DNA from: Halarchaeum acidiphilum MH1-52-1
GTDB taxonomy: Archaea; Halobacteriota; Halobacteria; Halobacteriales; Halobacteriaceae
Assembly: GCF_000474235.1 (NCBI RefSeq)
Contig: NZ_BATA01000015.1
Location: 1-41,575, forward strand
Reading direction: 5' to 3'
Length of the DNA stretch: 41,575 nt
Numbering within the stretch: position 1 is the first letter of the stretch; the number at the start of each line of letters is the position of its first letter. The notes below the pieces were generated by a model. It saw nothing but the letters and a program-made list of their open reading frames with translations, did not search any database and had not been told where the DNA came from. This document shows, one piece after another, positions 15,129 through 22,810 of this stretch. The translations under genes were made by a program, and so were the position numbers.

Positions 15129-16898
15129 ATGGCAGTCTCCCCCGAACTCGTATTCTCGGTGCTGATGGGGCTGCTGCTCCTCGTCGTGGCGGGATGGCTG
15201 ACCCGCCTCGAAGACTGGCAGGCGTACGCGCCTGTCGGCGGGGGCGGCTACGGCGAAAGCACCGGGCACGGGCACGAAGAGAAACCGGCAGGACTGACTC
15301 GGTGGCTCACCACCGTCGATCACAAGGACCTCGGCATCCTGTACGCGACGTTCGGTCTCGTCGCGTTCGCGTGGGGCGGAATCACGGCGATGCTCATGCG
15401 CGTCGAGCTTTCGACGCCGAACATGGACTTCCTCGCACCGTTCGGCGGCATCGGGCTGTACAACGCCCTGCTCACGACGCACGGGATCACGATGCTGTTC
15501 CTGTTCGCGGCCCCGCTCATCTTCGGGTTCGCGAACTACATGGTCCCCCTGCTCGTGAACGCGGACGACATGGCGTTCCCGCGCATCAACGCCATCGCGT
15601 TCTGGATCCTCCCCTTCTCCACGATCCTGATGTGGGCGGGCTTCTTCCTCCCGCTTCTCGGGGTCGACATCGAGGCCGCGAAGACGAGCTGGACGCTCTA
15701 CACGCCCCTCTCCAGAAACATGGCCGGTACGGGCGTCGACGTCTTCCTCCTCGGGTTCCACCTCTCCGGGATCTCGACGACGATGGGCGGGATCAACTTC
15801 ATCGCGACCATCGTCGCCGAACGCGACAGCGCGAGCGTCCCGTGGAGCAAGCTCGACATCTTCAGCTGGACGATCCTGACACAGGGCGGACTCATCCTGT
15901 TCGCCTTCCCGATCCTCGGGGCGGCGATCATCATGCTGCTGCTCGATCGGAACTTCGGGACGACGTTCTTCGCCGGCAACGGCGGGGGCGCGTTGCTCTG
16001 GCAGCACCTCTTCTGGTTCTTCGGTCACCCCGAGGTGTACATCCTCGTGTTGCCCCCGATGGGGCTTATCAGCCTCATCCTCCCGAAGTTCGCGGGCCGC
16101 AAGCTCTTCGGGTTCAAGTTCGTCGTCTACTCGACGCTCGCCATCGGGATCCTCTCCTTCGGCGTGTGGGCGCACCACATGTTCACGACGGGGATCAACC
16201 CGCGTCTCACCGCCTCCTTCATGGCGGTCTCGCTCGCGATCGGGATACCGTCCGCGGTGAAGATCTTCAACTGGATCACGACGCTGTGGAACGGGAAGCT
16301 CCGGATGACGGCGCCGATGCTCTTCTGCGTCGGCTTCGTCCAGAACTTCATCATCGGCGGCGTCACCGGCGTCTTCCTCGCCGCCGTTCCGTTCGACCTC
16401 GTGATGCAGGACACCTACTACGTCGTCGGGCACTTCCACTTCATCGTCTTCGGCGCGATCGGCTTCGCGCTCTTCGCGGCGATGTACTACTGGTTCCCGA
16501 TGATGACCGGCCGGATGTACGACCGGGGGCTCGCGCTCTGGCACTTCTGGCTCTCGATCATCGGCGGGAACGTCACGTTCATCGCGATGTTGATCCTCGG
16601 CTACGGCGGGATGCCGCGCCGGTACGCGACGTACCTCCCGCGGTTCACGACGTGGCACGACATCGCGACGCTCGGCGCGTTCCTCATGCTGTTCGGTCAG
16701 CTCGCGTTCGTCTGGAACCTCTGGCAGTCCGCCAAGTACGGCAAGCGCATCGACTCCGCCGACCCGTGGAACCTCAAGCAGTCCGATCAGTTCACGAACG
16801 AGTGGCGGTGGTACGAGAGCAAGCGCCAGACCATGCTCGCCGACGGCGGTGACGAAGAGACCGACGCGGACGACGCTGAGACGCCCGCGGCCGACTGA
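15129..16898 (+). CDS. coxA: Cytochrome c oxidase subunit I (A-type haem-copper oxidase)
   Basis: From the ATG at 15129 the product is 589 residues with about twelve core helices and an extra N-terminal one. All metal ligands are present: H118 (TTHGITM) and H437 for the low-spin haem; H300 (GHPEVY), H349 and H350 (WAHHMF) for CuB; H435 (GHFHF) for the high-spin haem. Y304 is placed for the His-Tyr cross-link and E302 marks the A1 subgroup. D147 and N154 (DMAFPRIN) match the entrance of the D proton channel. It reduces oxygen to water and pumps protons across the cytoplasmic membrane. The earlier in-frame start at 15075 would run through the promoter and is disfavoured. The C-terminus is highly acidic. 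Confidence 0.97.
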   Translation: MAVSPELVFSVLMGLLLLVVAGWLTRLEDWQAYAPVGGGGYGESTGHGHEEKPAGLTRWLTTVDHKDLGILYATFGLVAFAWGGITAMLMRVELSTPNMDFLAPFGGIGLYNALLTTHGITMLFLFAAPLIFGFANYMVPLLVNADDMAFPRINAIAFWILPFSTILMWAGFFLPLLGVDIEAAKTSWTLYTPLSRNMAGTGVDVFLLGFHLSGISTTMGGINFIATIVAERDSASVPWSKLDIFSWTILTQGGLILFAFPILGAAIIMLLLDRNFGTTFFAGNGGGALLWQHLFWFFGHPEVYILVLPPMGLISLILPKFAGRKLFGFKFVVYSTLAIGILSFGVWAHHMFTTGINPRLTASFMAVSLAIGIPSAVKIFNWITTLWNGKLRMTAPMLFCVGFVQNFIIGGVTGVFLAAVPFDLVMQDTYYVVGHFHFIVFGAIGFALFAAMYYWFPMMTGRMYDRGLALWHFWLSIIGGNVTFIAMLILGYGGMPRRYATYLPRFTTWHDIATLGAFLMLFGQLAFVWNLWQSAKYGKRIDSADPWNLKQSDQFTNEWRWYESKRQTMLADGGDEETDADDAETPAAD

Positions 16899-16902
16899 CG
16901 AC

Positions 16903-16941
16903 TCGTTCGTTCGTTTCGCTCTTTTCGCGCTCTCGTTCGTC
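16903..16941 (+). terminator. Pyrimidine-rich candidate terminator after coxA
   Basis: Just after the coxA stop the plus strand has repeated T clusters (ttcgttcgtttcgctctttt and following), unlike the GC-rich surroundings. Archaeal termination often uses such T-rich tracts without a strong hairpin. Confidence 0.35.
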
Positions 16942-16983
16942 TCGCGCGCTCCACCCGATTCCGATTTCGCTCTCGTTCGTCCG

Positions 16984-17070
16984 TTACGTGACGACGACGA
17001 CGAACGCCGCGACCGTCATCGCGACGACGACGCCGTAGAGCGTGAACAGTAACTTCTCCTTCTCGACCAT
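16984..17070 (-). CDS. 28-residue single-helix membrane peptide beside coxA
   Basis: Reading from the ATG at 17070, 28 codons end in TAA at 16984. The product begins MVEKEKLLFTLYGVV, continues as one hydrophobic helix rich in Val and Ala, and ends VVVVT. A charged start with two Lys and two Glu followed by one helix of about 20 residues is the layout of small oxidase subunits such as the 34-residue subunit IIa of the Thermus ba3 oxidase, though no homology is claimed. A box A candidate (minus strand ccttttgcg, near 17096) lies 26 bases upstream, exactly right for a leaderless transcript. It is convergent with coxA and divergent from the next gene. It may be missed by gene finders because of its size. 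Confidence 0.6.
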   Translation of the reverse strand: MVEKEKLLFTLYGVVVAMTVAAFVVVVT

Positions 17071-17090
17071 ATGCGGTTTCACGGCCGGCG

Positions 17091-17108
17091 ACGCAAAAGG
17101 CTAATCGC
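17091..17108. promoter_or_regulatory. Shared divergent box A region
   Basis: The AT-rich stretch acgcaaaaggctaatcgc lies 26 bases from the minus-strand ATG at 17070 and about 28 bases from the plus-strand GTG at 17131. It could place leaderless starts on both genes, which supports both start choices. Confidence 0.5.
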
Positions 17109-17130
17109 CTTCGACGCCGATACACGATAC

Positions 17131-17439
17131 GTGCGCACTATCGCGTCTACCGCGGGTCGCCGCGTCGTCCTCGTTATCTACGCCGTTGCGGTGATCATCG
17201 CCGGTCTCTTCGGCTACGTCCTCGGGTTCGTCGTGCGGCCGAACGTCCTCGACGGAACCGTCGGCTCGCTCGGACCCATCACGTTCGCGCTGTCGCCGCT
17301 GAACCTCGCGATATACGGCGCCGTGATGATCGGTCTGACGCTGGGCGTCCTCCTGTTGGGCGTCACGTACGCGTCGCGCTACGACGACGCGACGCCGATG
17401 GAGGTGACGCCGGCGGACCGGTCGAAGAACGAGAACTAG
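17131..17439 (+). CDS. Small two-to-three-helix membrane protein near coxA (DUF7520-like)
   Basis: With the GTG start at 17131 the product is 102 residues. It begins RTIASTAGRRVVLVIY, has two clear hydrophobic helices (about 10-34 and 55-78) and a polar C-terminal tail (RYDDATPMEVTPADRS). An ATG at 17071 would add 20 arginine-rich residues that run across the promoter region, and it abuts the divergent ATG at 17070, so the GTG is preferred. Function is unknown; I recall a haloarchaeal family of this form near oxidase genes (DUF7520), without certainty. The TAG stop overlaps the stop of the convergent HAD gene in CTAG at 17436-17439. Confidence 0.68.
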   Translation: MRTIASTAGRRVVLVIYAVAVIIAGLFGYVLGFVVRPNVLDGTVGSLGPITFALSPLNLAIYGAVMIGLTLGVLLLGVTYASRYDDATPMEVTPADRSKNEN

Positions 17440-18101
17440 GCCAGCGCGCCCGCGAGTGCGGCGAGGTCGTCGACGACCAGATCCGCGTCCCCGCCGACGC
17501 GTTCCGCGGGATCGTTCCCCCGATTCACCCACGCCGTCGCCATCCCGGCGGCGCTCGCGCCCGCGACGTCCCATCCGTTCGAGGAGACGAGACGGCACTC
17601 GGAGAGAGGGCGATCGAGTTCGGTCGCGACGTGCTCGTAGACCGCGGGGGCGGGCTTGAGCGCGCCGACGTCGTCCGCGCTCACGAGGGCGTCGACGCGT
17701 TCGCCGATCCCGGTGTTGGCGGCGAGGGCGTCCAGCATCGCCGGCGTGCCGTTCGAGAAGACGACGGCGTCGCGCTCCGCGGTGAGCGCATCGAGGGCGT
17801 CCAACACCTCCGGGTAGGGGTCGAGATCGTCGTACGCGCCCATCAGCGCGTCCGCCGCCGCGGCGTCGAGATCGTAGTACGCGAGCGCGTAGTCGAGCGC
17901 GTCGCGCGTCACCGCATCGAAGGGCTCGTAGCGCTCCATCGCGCTGCGGTGGAAGGCGTACTCCATCTGCTTCTCGCGCCAGAGCGCGTCCACGTCGGCG
18001 GCGAGACCGGCCGGGATGTCGAGTTCGTCCTCGATGGCGGCCGCGACGCTGGAGACGTTACAGAGCGTGCCGTACATGTCGAAGCAGAGCGCGTCGGCCA
18101 T
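17436..18101 (-). CDS. HAD-superfamily hydrolase, L-2-haloacid dehalogenase type
   Basis: This 221-residue protein has the HAD motifs in order: nucleophile D8 in CFDMYGTL, with T12; S116-N117 in FSNGTP; K149 in LKPAP; and SSNGWDVAGA with S173, N175 and D178. These residues, plus R42 and Y155, line up with the active-site set described for Pseudomonas L-2-haloacid dehalogenase, with a constant offset of about two residues for most. The family hydrolyses L-2-haloalkanoic acids to D-2-hydroxy acids. The substrate in a haloarchaeon is unproven, and many such proteins may be phosphatases. A box A candidate (ttaggtg, near 18128) lies about 27 bases upstream. Confidence 0.88.
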   Translation of the reverse strand: MADALCFDMYGTLCNVSSVAAAIEDELDIPAGLAADVDALWREKQMEYAFHRSAMERYEPFDAVTRDALDYALAYYDLDAAAADALMGAYDDLDPYPEVLDALDALTAERDAVVFSNGTPAMLDALAANTGIGERVDALVSADDVGALKPAPAVYEHVATELDRPLSECRLVSSNGWDVAGASAAGMATAWVNRGNDPAERVGGDADLVVDDLAALAGALA

Positions 18102-18167
18102 GGGGATTCCACGGGCCGGGCGACACCTAAGCCGTCCGGCCGACGCGAATCGGACCGCTATCGCACC

Positions 18168-20168
18168 TCAGTCGTCGCCGGTCTTCCCGCGGATGTCCTC
18201 GACGACGTCCGGGTTCTGGAGCGTCGAGGTGTCACCCAGCTCCTCTTCGTTGGCGATGCCTTCGAGGAGGCGGCGCATGATCTTCCCGGAGCGGGTCTTC
18301 GGGAGTTCGGGCGTGAAGACGACCTCCTCGGGGCGGGCGATGGGGCCGATGGCGTCCTCGACGCCCTCGACGATGCGCGCGCGCATCTCGTCGGAGCCCT
18401 CGTGCCCCTCCTCGAGGATGACGTAGGCGTAGACGGCTTCGCCCTTCAGGTCGTGCTCGCCGCCGACGACCGCGGCCTCCGCGACGCCCTCGACGCCGAC
18501 GATGGCGGATTCGATCTCCATCGTGCCGAGGCGGTGCCCGGAGACGTTGATGACGTCGTCGACGCGGCCGAGGACGGTGATGTAGCCGTCATCGTCGATC
18601 TTCGCGCCGTCCTCGGGGAAGTAGACCCAGTCGTCGGAGTCGTCGGAGTCCGTCTCGGAGTACTCCGCCCAGTACTCGTCGATGAAGCGCTGGTCGTTGT
18701 TGTAGAGGGTGCGCAGCATGCCGGGCCACGGCTTCTGGACGGTGAGGTAGCCGGCGCGGCCCGCCTCCACTTCCTCGCCGTGCGTGTCGACGATCTGGAC
18801 GTCGAGACCGGGCAACGGTGGGCCGGCGCTCCCGGGTTTCATGTCGTTGATGCCGGGGAGGGTCGTGACCATGTGGCCACCGGTCTCCGTCTGCCACCAC
18901 GTATCGACGACCGGGCACTCCTCGCCACCGATGTGCTTGTAGTACCATTTCCACGCGCGCGGATTGATCGGCTCGCCGACGGTCGCGAGCAGGCGGAGAC
19001 TCGAGAGGTCGTGGTTCGCGGGGTACTCCGCGCCCCACTTCATGAACGAGCGGATGGCCGTCGGGGCGGTGTAGAGCTGCGTGGCCTCGTACTCCTCGAT
19101 GATCTGCCAGAGGCGCTCGCGCGTCGGGTAGTCCGGCGTCCCCTCGTACATCATCGACGTCGTCCCGAGCGCGAGCGGACCGTAGACGATGTAGGAGTGT
19201 CCGGTGATCCACCCGATGTCCGCCGAGCAGAAGTAGGTGTCATCGGGCTTCACGTCGAGGGCGTACTTCGTCGTCCACGCGGTCCACCCGAGGTAGCCCG
19301 CGGTGGTGTGTTTCACCCCCTTCGGCTCGCCGGTCGTGCCGGAGGTGTACATGAGGAAGAGCATATCCTCGGCGTCGCGCTCGACCGGTTCGACCGTCGC
19401 GCCCTCGTGGGCGGCGAGCAGGTCGTCGTAGTCGTGCTGGTCGTCGGTGAGTTCGTGGCCGAAGCCATCGGACCCGAGGCGATCGACGACGACCGTCTCG
19501 ACGTCGTGCTCGACGTCGGCGAGGCCCTCGTTCGTCTTGTCGAGGTGATCGAGGGGGTCGCCGCGGCGGTAGTAGCCGTCGCAGGTGAGGAGGTACTCGG
19601 AGTCGGCGGCGTTCATCCGCGTGGCGAGCGCCTCCGCGGAGAAGCCGGCGAAGACGACGGAGTGGGGCGCGCCGATGCGCGCGCACGCGAGCATGGCGAT
19701 CGGGAGCTGCGGGATCATCGGCATGTACATCGTCACGACGTCGTCCTCGCCGACGCCGAGGTCGCGGAGGGCGGCCGCCGCCTCGTTGACCTCGCGGTGG
19801 AGTTCCTCGTACGTGATCGAGCGGTTCGCCTCGTCGACCGGCTCACCGATCCACTCGAGGGCGACCTCGTCGGCGCGCTCGTCGAGATGGCGATCGACGC
19901 AGTTGTACGAGGCGTTCAGCTTCCCGTCGGTGAACCACTCGTAGAACGGCGGATTCGAGTCGTCGAGCACCTGATCGTAGTCCTCGTACCAAGAGAGGAG
20001 GTCCGCGGCGGACTCCCAACACTCGGGCCAGTTCCCCTCGAACTCCTCGTAGATTCCCTCGTCCGTGACGTTGGCCTGCTCGACGAACGACTCCGGCGGC
20101 TCGAATACCTCCTGTTCCGCGAGTCGCGCCTCGAGTTCCACGTCGTCCGCGGGTTCCTCGTCAGCCAT
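18168..20168 (-). CDS. acs: Acetyl-CoA synthetase (AMP-forming)
   Basis: This 666-residue protein has the full length of AMP-forming acetyl-CoA synthetases. It carries the N-terminal ACAS domain (FYEWFTDGKLNASYNCVDRH, near 75-93), the phosphate loop YTSGTTGEPKG (274-284), the acetate/ATP pocket WWQTETGGH, and the C-terminal KTRSGKIMRR with catalytic, acetylatable K629. It activates acetate to acetyl-AMP and then acetyl-CoA in the cytosol. A box A (ggtttatgc, near 20201) lies about 33 bases upstream of the ATG, and upstream of it two related motifs occur (gttaatga and gttaagtga), placed where an activator could bind. It is a single-gene unit between the HAD gene and the CBS-ParB gene. Confidence 0.97.
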   Translation of the reverse strand: MADEEPADDVELEARLAEQEVFEPPESFVEQANVTDEGIYEEFEGNWPECWESAADLLSWYEDYDQVLDDSNPPFYEWFTDGKLNASYNCVDRHLDERADEVALEWIGEPVDEANRSITYEELHREVNEAAAALRDLGVGEDDVVTMYMPMIPQLPIAMLACARIGAPHSVVFAGFSAEALATRMNAADSEYLLTCDGYYRRGDPLDHLDKTNEGLADVEHDVETVVVDRLGSDGFGHELTDDQHDYDDLLAAHEGATVEPVERDAEDMLFLMYTSGTTGEPKGVKHTTAGYLGWTAWTTKYALDVKPDDTYFCSADIGWITGHSYIVYGPLALGTTSMMYEGTPDYPTRERLWQIIEEYEATQLYTAPTAIRSFMKWGAEYPANHDLSSLRLLATVGEPINPRAWKWYYKHIGGEECPVVDTWWQTETGGHMVTTLPGINDMKPGSAGPPLPGLDVQIVDTHGEEVEAGRAGYLTVQKPWPGMLRTLYNNDQRFIDEYWAEYSETDSDDSDDWVYFPEDGAKIDDDGYITVLGRVDDVINVSGHRLGTMEIESAIVGVEGVAEAAVVGGEHDLKGEAVYAYVILEEGHEGSDEMRARIVEGVEDAIGPIARPEEVVFTPELPKTRSGKIMRRLLEGIANEEELGDTSTLQNPDVVEDIRGKTGDD

Positions 20169-20195
20169 GATTCGTCTATACGATGGTCGAAGACG

Positions 20196-20232
20196 GGCAT
20201 AAACCTTACCAATGGTTAATGATAGTTAAGTG
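20196..20232 (-). promoter_or_regulatory. acs promoter with box A and upstream paired motif
   Basis: Box A (minus strand aggtttatgcc) is centred near 20201. Just upstream the plus strand reads gttaatgatagttaag (20215-20230), two related TTAA half-motifs 10 bases apart, close to one helical turn. This is a candidate operator, with no regulator identified. Confidence 0.45.
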
Positions 20233-20266
20233 ATGACACGTCGGTTACGATCAGCGCGCGACGTCC

Positions 20267-20300
20267 ACGCCCCGCACCTCAACACGCCCCGCACCTCAAC
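20267..20300 (+). repeat. Tandem 17-base repeat, two copies
   Basis: The 17 bases acgccccgcacctcaac occur at 20267-20283 and again, directly adjoining, at 20284-20300. They lie in the 201-base gap between the start of acs and the stop of the CBS-ParB gene, which otherwise shows only the acs promoter. No function is evident. Confidence 0.8.
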
Positions 20301-20369
20301 GCGCGCCGCCGCCCGCGGCGTCCGTCACAGACACCGACACCGACAAGCGGGAATCACCGCGGGATTGCA

Positions 20370-21176
20370 TCACTGAAATCGCTCGGTCGTCTCCACGAGC
20401 GGGTGGCGCGCGTAGTCGACGACGTTCACGTCCTCGACGGATTCGAGACCCTCCTCGCGCGCCGTCCGCGCCATCCCGAGGTCGACGCGCTCGCCGAGCA
20501 CGATGACGTACGCGTCCATGCGATCGACGCCCGTCGTGTGCGCCGCCATCGCGCGGTGGTGGCCGTCCGCGAGCAAGAGGTCGCCGCCGTTGTCGATGAC
20601 GACTAGCGGTTCCGTCAGCCCGCGTTCGATCTCGTAGCGCCGGCCCTCCAGTTCGTCGGCGTACACCTTCCCCTGCGTCGGCACGAGATCCGCGATCGCG
20701 ACCTCGCGTCGCTCCTCGCTCGCCTCCACGTCGTGGATCGTCTCCAGCGTTCGCAGGAGCTTCCCCACCTTCTCCGGCGTCGCGCGCTCGATCTGCGAGC
20801 GGATGACGTCGGCGTTCGAGATGATGCCCACGAGCGTCCCCGCGTCGTCCACCACCGGGAGCTTCTGGATGCCCGAGCGGAGGATGACGCGCGCCGCGTC
20901 GTTCACGTCCATCTCGGGGTGCGCGACGAGCAGGTCGTCCGACATCACGCGGAACATCGGCGTGACGTCGTCCGCGTCCAGCAGGTCGCGGGCGGTGACG
21001 AACCCCTCGACCTTTCGGCCCTGCGTCACCGGGAACCCGTTGTGGCCGTCGCTCTCGACGATGCGTCGCGTCACCTCCGCGACGGTGTCCTCCGGGGCGA
21101 CCGTCGCGACGTCCCGCGTCATGTAGTCACGAACGCGGGGCTTCCCGCCGGTCTCGACGTCGAACGGCTCGTCCAT
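20370..21176 (-). CDS. CBS-domain pair fused to a ParB-like nuclease domain
   Basis: This 268-residue cytosolic protein has two CBS motifs: VRDYMTRDVATVAPEDTVAEV (from about 15) with GFPVTQGRKVEGFVTARDLL, and a second with KLPVVDDAGTLVGIISNADVIRS near 105-130. From about 163 follows a ParB/sulfiredoxin-like domain with VAIADLVPTQGKVY and LLLADGHHRAMAAH, the GxHR core of that fold. CBS pairs bind adenosine nucleotides, so the protein may sense nucleotide state and act through its ParB-like domain on DNA or another ligand; this is inference. A box A candidate (cgtttttgt, near 21210) lies about 33 bases upstream. It is a stand-alone gene, not in a chromosome-partition locus. Confidence 0.88.
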   Translation of the reverse strand: MDEPFDVETGGKPRVRDYMTRDVATVAPEDTVAEVTRRIVESDGHNGFPVTQGRKVEGFVTARDLLDADDVTPMFRVMSDDLLVAHPEMDVNDAARVILRSGIQKLPVVDDAGTLVGIISNADVIRSQIERATPEKVGKLLRTLETIHDVEASEERREVAIADLVPTQGKVYADELEGRRYEIERGLTEPLVVIDNGGDLLLADGHHRAMAAHTTGVDRMDAYVIVLGERVDLGMARTAREEGLESVEDVNVVDYARHPLVETTERFQ

Positions 21177-21265
21177 CGAGTCGAATCGACGCGATCGACG
21201 GACAAAAACGCGTTGACGCGCCCGCGACGCCCGTTCGGGACGCGGTCCCCCCGCTCTCTCTCCCC

Positions 21266-21317
21266 GACCCGCGACGGCGTGCTATTCGACCCGCGACGGC
21301 GCGCTATTCGACCCGCG
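21266..21317 (+). repeat. 22-base tandem repeat across the stop codon of the DHH gene
   Basis: Units at 21266-21287 and 21288-21309 differ at one position (t/c), and a partial third copy (gacccgcg) ends at 21317. Each full unit holds ctattc, so the minus-strand stop TAG of the DHH gene (21304-21306) is duplicated downstream. The period is not a multiple of three, so the duplication added no in-frame residues. Confidence 0.85.
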
Positions 21318-22761
21318 CGTCGCTCGTCGGCGACGCGGACTCGTCGGGCTTCGCCGCGTCGCGCACCGCCTCGAAGAACCGCGGGGTGATCGCTCCTTCG
21401 AGGACGGACGCGAGCGTATCGCCCGCGTCGTCCTGCACGGCATCGAAGACGCCGAGCGGGAGCTGCGCGCCCGCCATGTCGGTGTGTCCGCCCGCGCTCC
21501 CGACGCCGTCGAACGCGACGCGGAGGACCTCACCGAGGTCGACGTCGTTCCCGCGGCCGCGCGCGGAGGCGTAGACCGTCCCGTCCATGAACCCGTAGAC
21601 GAACGTCACGGTCACGCCCTGAATGGCGAGCAGTCGGTCCGCGGCCTGCGCGATGGCGTCGCGGTCGGTGATCGCGCCGACGCAGGAGGCCAGCACCTCG
21701 CCGTCGACCTCGCGATTTCGGATGCCGCGCGCGACGACCTCGAAGGTGTCCGCGCTGATCGACGGGCTCTCGATGCGCTCCAAGACGTCGATGTTCGCGT
21801 GCGGGAGGAGGGCGGCCGCCGCCTCGAAGTCCTGCTGGGTGATCTCGCGTTTGAAGTCCTTCGTGTCGATGCGGATACCGTAGAGGAGCGCGGTCGCGAG
21901 CGCCTCCGTGAGATCCACGTCGAAGCAGTCGAGATACTGCGTCACGATGGTGCTCGTCGCGCCGACGTCCTCCCGGATGTCCGCGAACGGGACCGACACC
22001 TCGCCCTTCGGTGGGTGGTGGTCGATCACGACGTCCACCGGCGTCTCCGGGTCGAGCTGGTCGTTGACGCCGGGCGCGGAGTGATCGACGAGCGCGACGG
22101 TGTCGAACTCCTGCTCCGCCTCGGCGTCGAGGCGCGTGAGTTCGAGTTCGAGGAGGTTGACGAACGCCCGGTTCTCTTGGTGGCTGATGTCGCCGAAGTA
22201 ACACGGTTCCGCGTCCACGCCGAACGCCTCCGCGATCCGGCAGAGCGCGACCGCGGCCGCGATGGCGTCCGGATCCGGGTTGTCGTGGGCGAGCACCGTG
22301 AGCGACCCCTCGATCGATTCGAGGATCTCGCGGAGGTGACGGGCCCGCGCGGCCGTCCCGCGCTCGACGCGCGTCTCGATGTGTTCGACGAGGGCCTCGC
22401 CGGCCGAACACACCCGGTCGGCGGTCTCCGCGAACGTCGCCCGGTGTTCGGCCGTCGCGCCCGTCCCCGTGTAGGCGACGAGGTAGGCGTCCGGGAAGGC
22501 CTCCGCGGCGGCCTCGGTCGCGAGCGCGTTCACCGTGACGTCGTCGCTCGCGACGAAGACGAGATCGGGGTCGCCGCCGAGACGCTCGACGGCCGCCGGA
22601 TCGGTGACGTCCGCCCGCTCGGCGGCGACCTTCTCGTTGCGCAGCGACTCGATACGGCTCTCGTCGGGATCGAGCACGAGCAGTTCGCCGGAGCGCTCGC
22701 GCACCGAATCGAGGACGGTGTGCGCGACCGTCCCGCTGCCGAGCACCAGACGGGATACCAT
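21304..22761 (-). CDS. TrkA-N and DHH/DHHA1 phosphoesterase fusion
   Basis: This 485-residue protein joins two parts. Residues 1-130 form a TrkA-N Rossmann domain (LVLGSGTVAHTVL, then LLVLDPDESRIE). Residues 150-460 form a DHH phosphoesterase with the metal motifs HDNPDPDAI (159-167), VDHSAP (225-230) and IDHHPP (246-251), and a DHHA1 domain with GSAGGHTDMAG near 430. DHH enzymes of this type cleave cyclic dinucleotides, linear dinucleotides or short oligonucleotides using Mn2+. The Rossmann half could sense NAD(H) or a nucleotide. The sequence does not separate a c-di-AMP phosphodiesterase from a nanoRNase. A box A candidate (gctttactg, near 22792) lies about 30 bases upstream. Confidence 0.9.
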   Translation of the reverse strand: MVSRLVLGSGTVAHTVLDSVRERSGELLVLDPDESRIESLRNEKVAAERADVTDPAAVERLGGDPDLVFVASDDVTVNALATEAAAEAFPDAYLVAYTGTGATAEHRATFAETADRVCSAGEALVEHIETRVERGTAARARHLREILESIEGSLTVLAHDNPDPDAIAAAVALCRIAEAFGVDAEPCYFGDISHQENRAFVNLLELELTRLDAEAEQEFDTVALVDHSAPGVNDQLDPETPVDVVIDHHPPKGEVSVPFADIREDVGATSTIVTQYLDCFDVDLTEALATALLYGIRIDTKDFKREITQQDFEAAAALLPHANIDVLERIESPSISADTFEVVARGIRNREVDGEVLASCVGAITDRDAIAQAADRLLAIQGVTVTFVYGFMDGTVYASARGRGNDVDLGEVLRVAFDGVGSAGGHTDMAGAQLPLGVFDAVQDDAGDTLASVLEGAITPRFFEAVRDAAKPDESASPTSDARVE

Positions 22762-22810
22762 CTGCTCTATCTCTGGGCCGACGGGCAGTAAAGCCTGCCG
22801 TCTCCGCCAG

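Noticed and set aside
17071-17130. ATG start at 17071 for the small membrane protein
   Set aside because: It would place an Arg-rich extension over the shared box A and abut the divergent ATG; the GTG at 17131 has the correct promoter spacing.
22781-22801. Inverted repeat ggcag/ctgcc between nuoN and the DHH gene as a terminator
   Set aside because: Only five paired bases, and it overlaps the box A candidate of the DHH gene; too weak to call as a feature.
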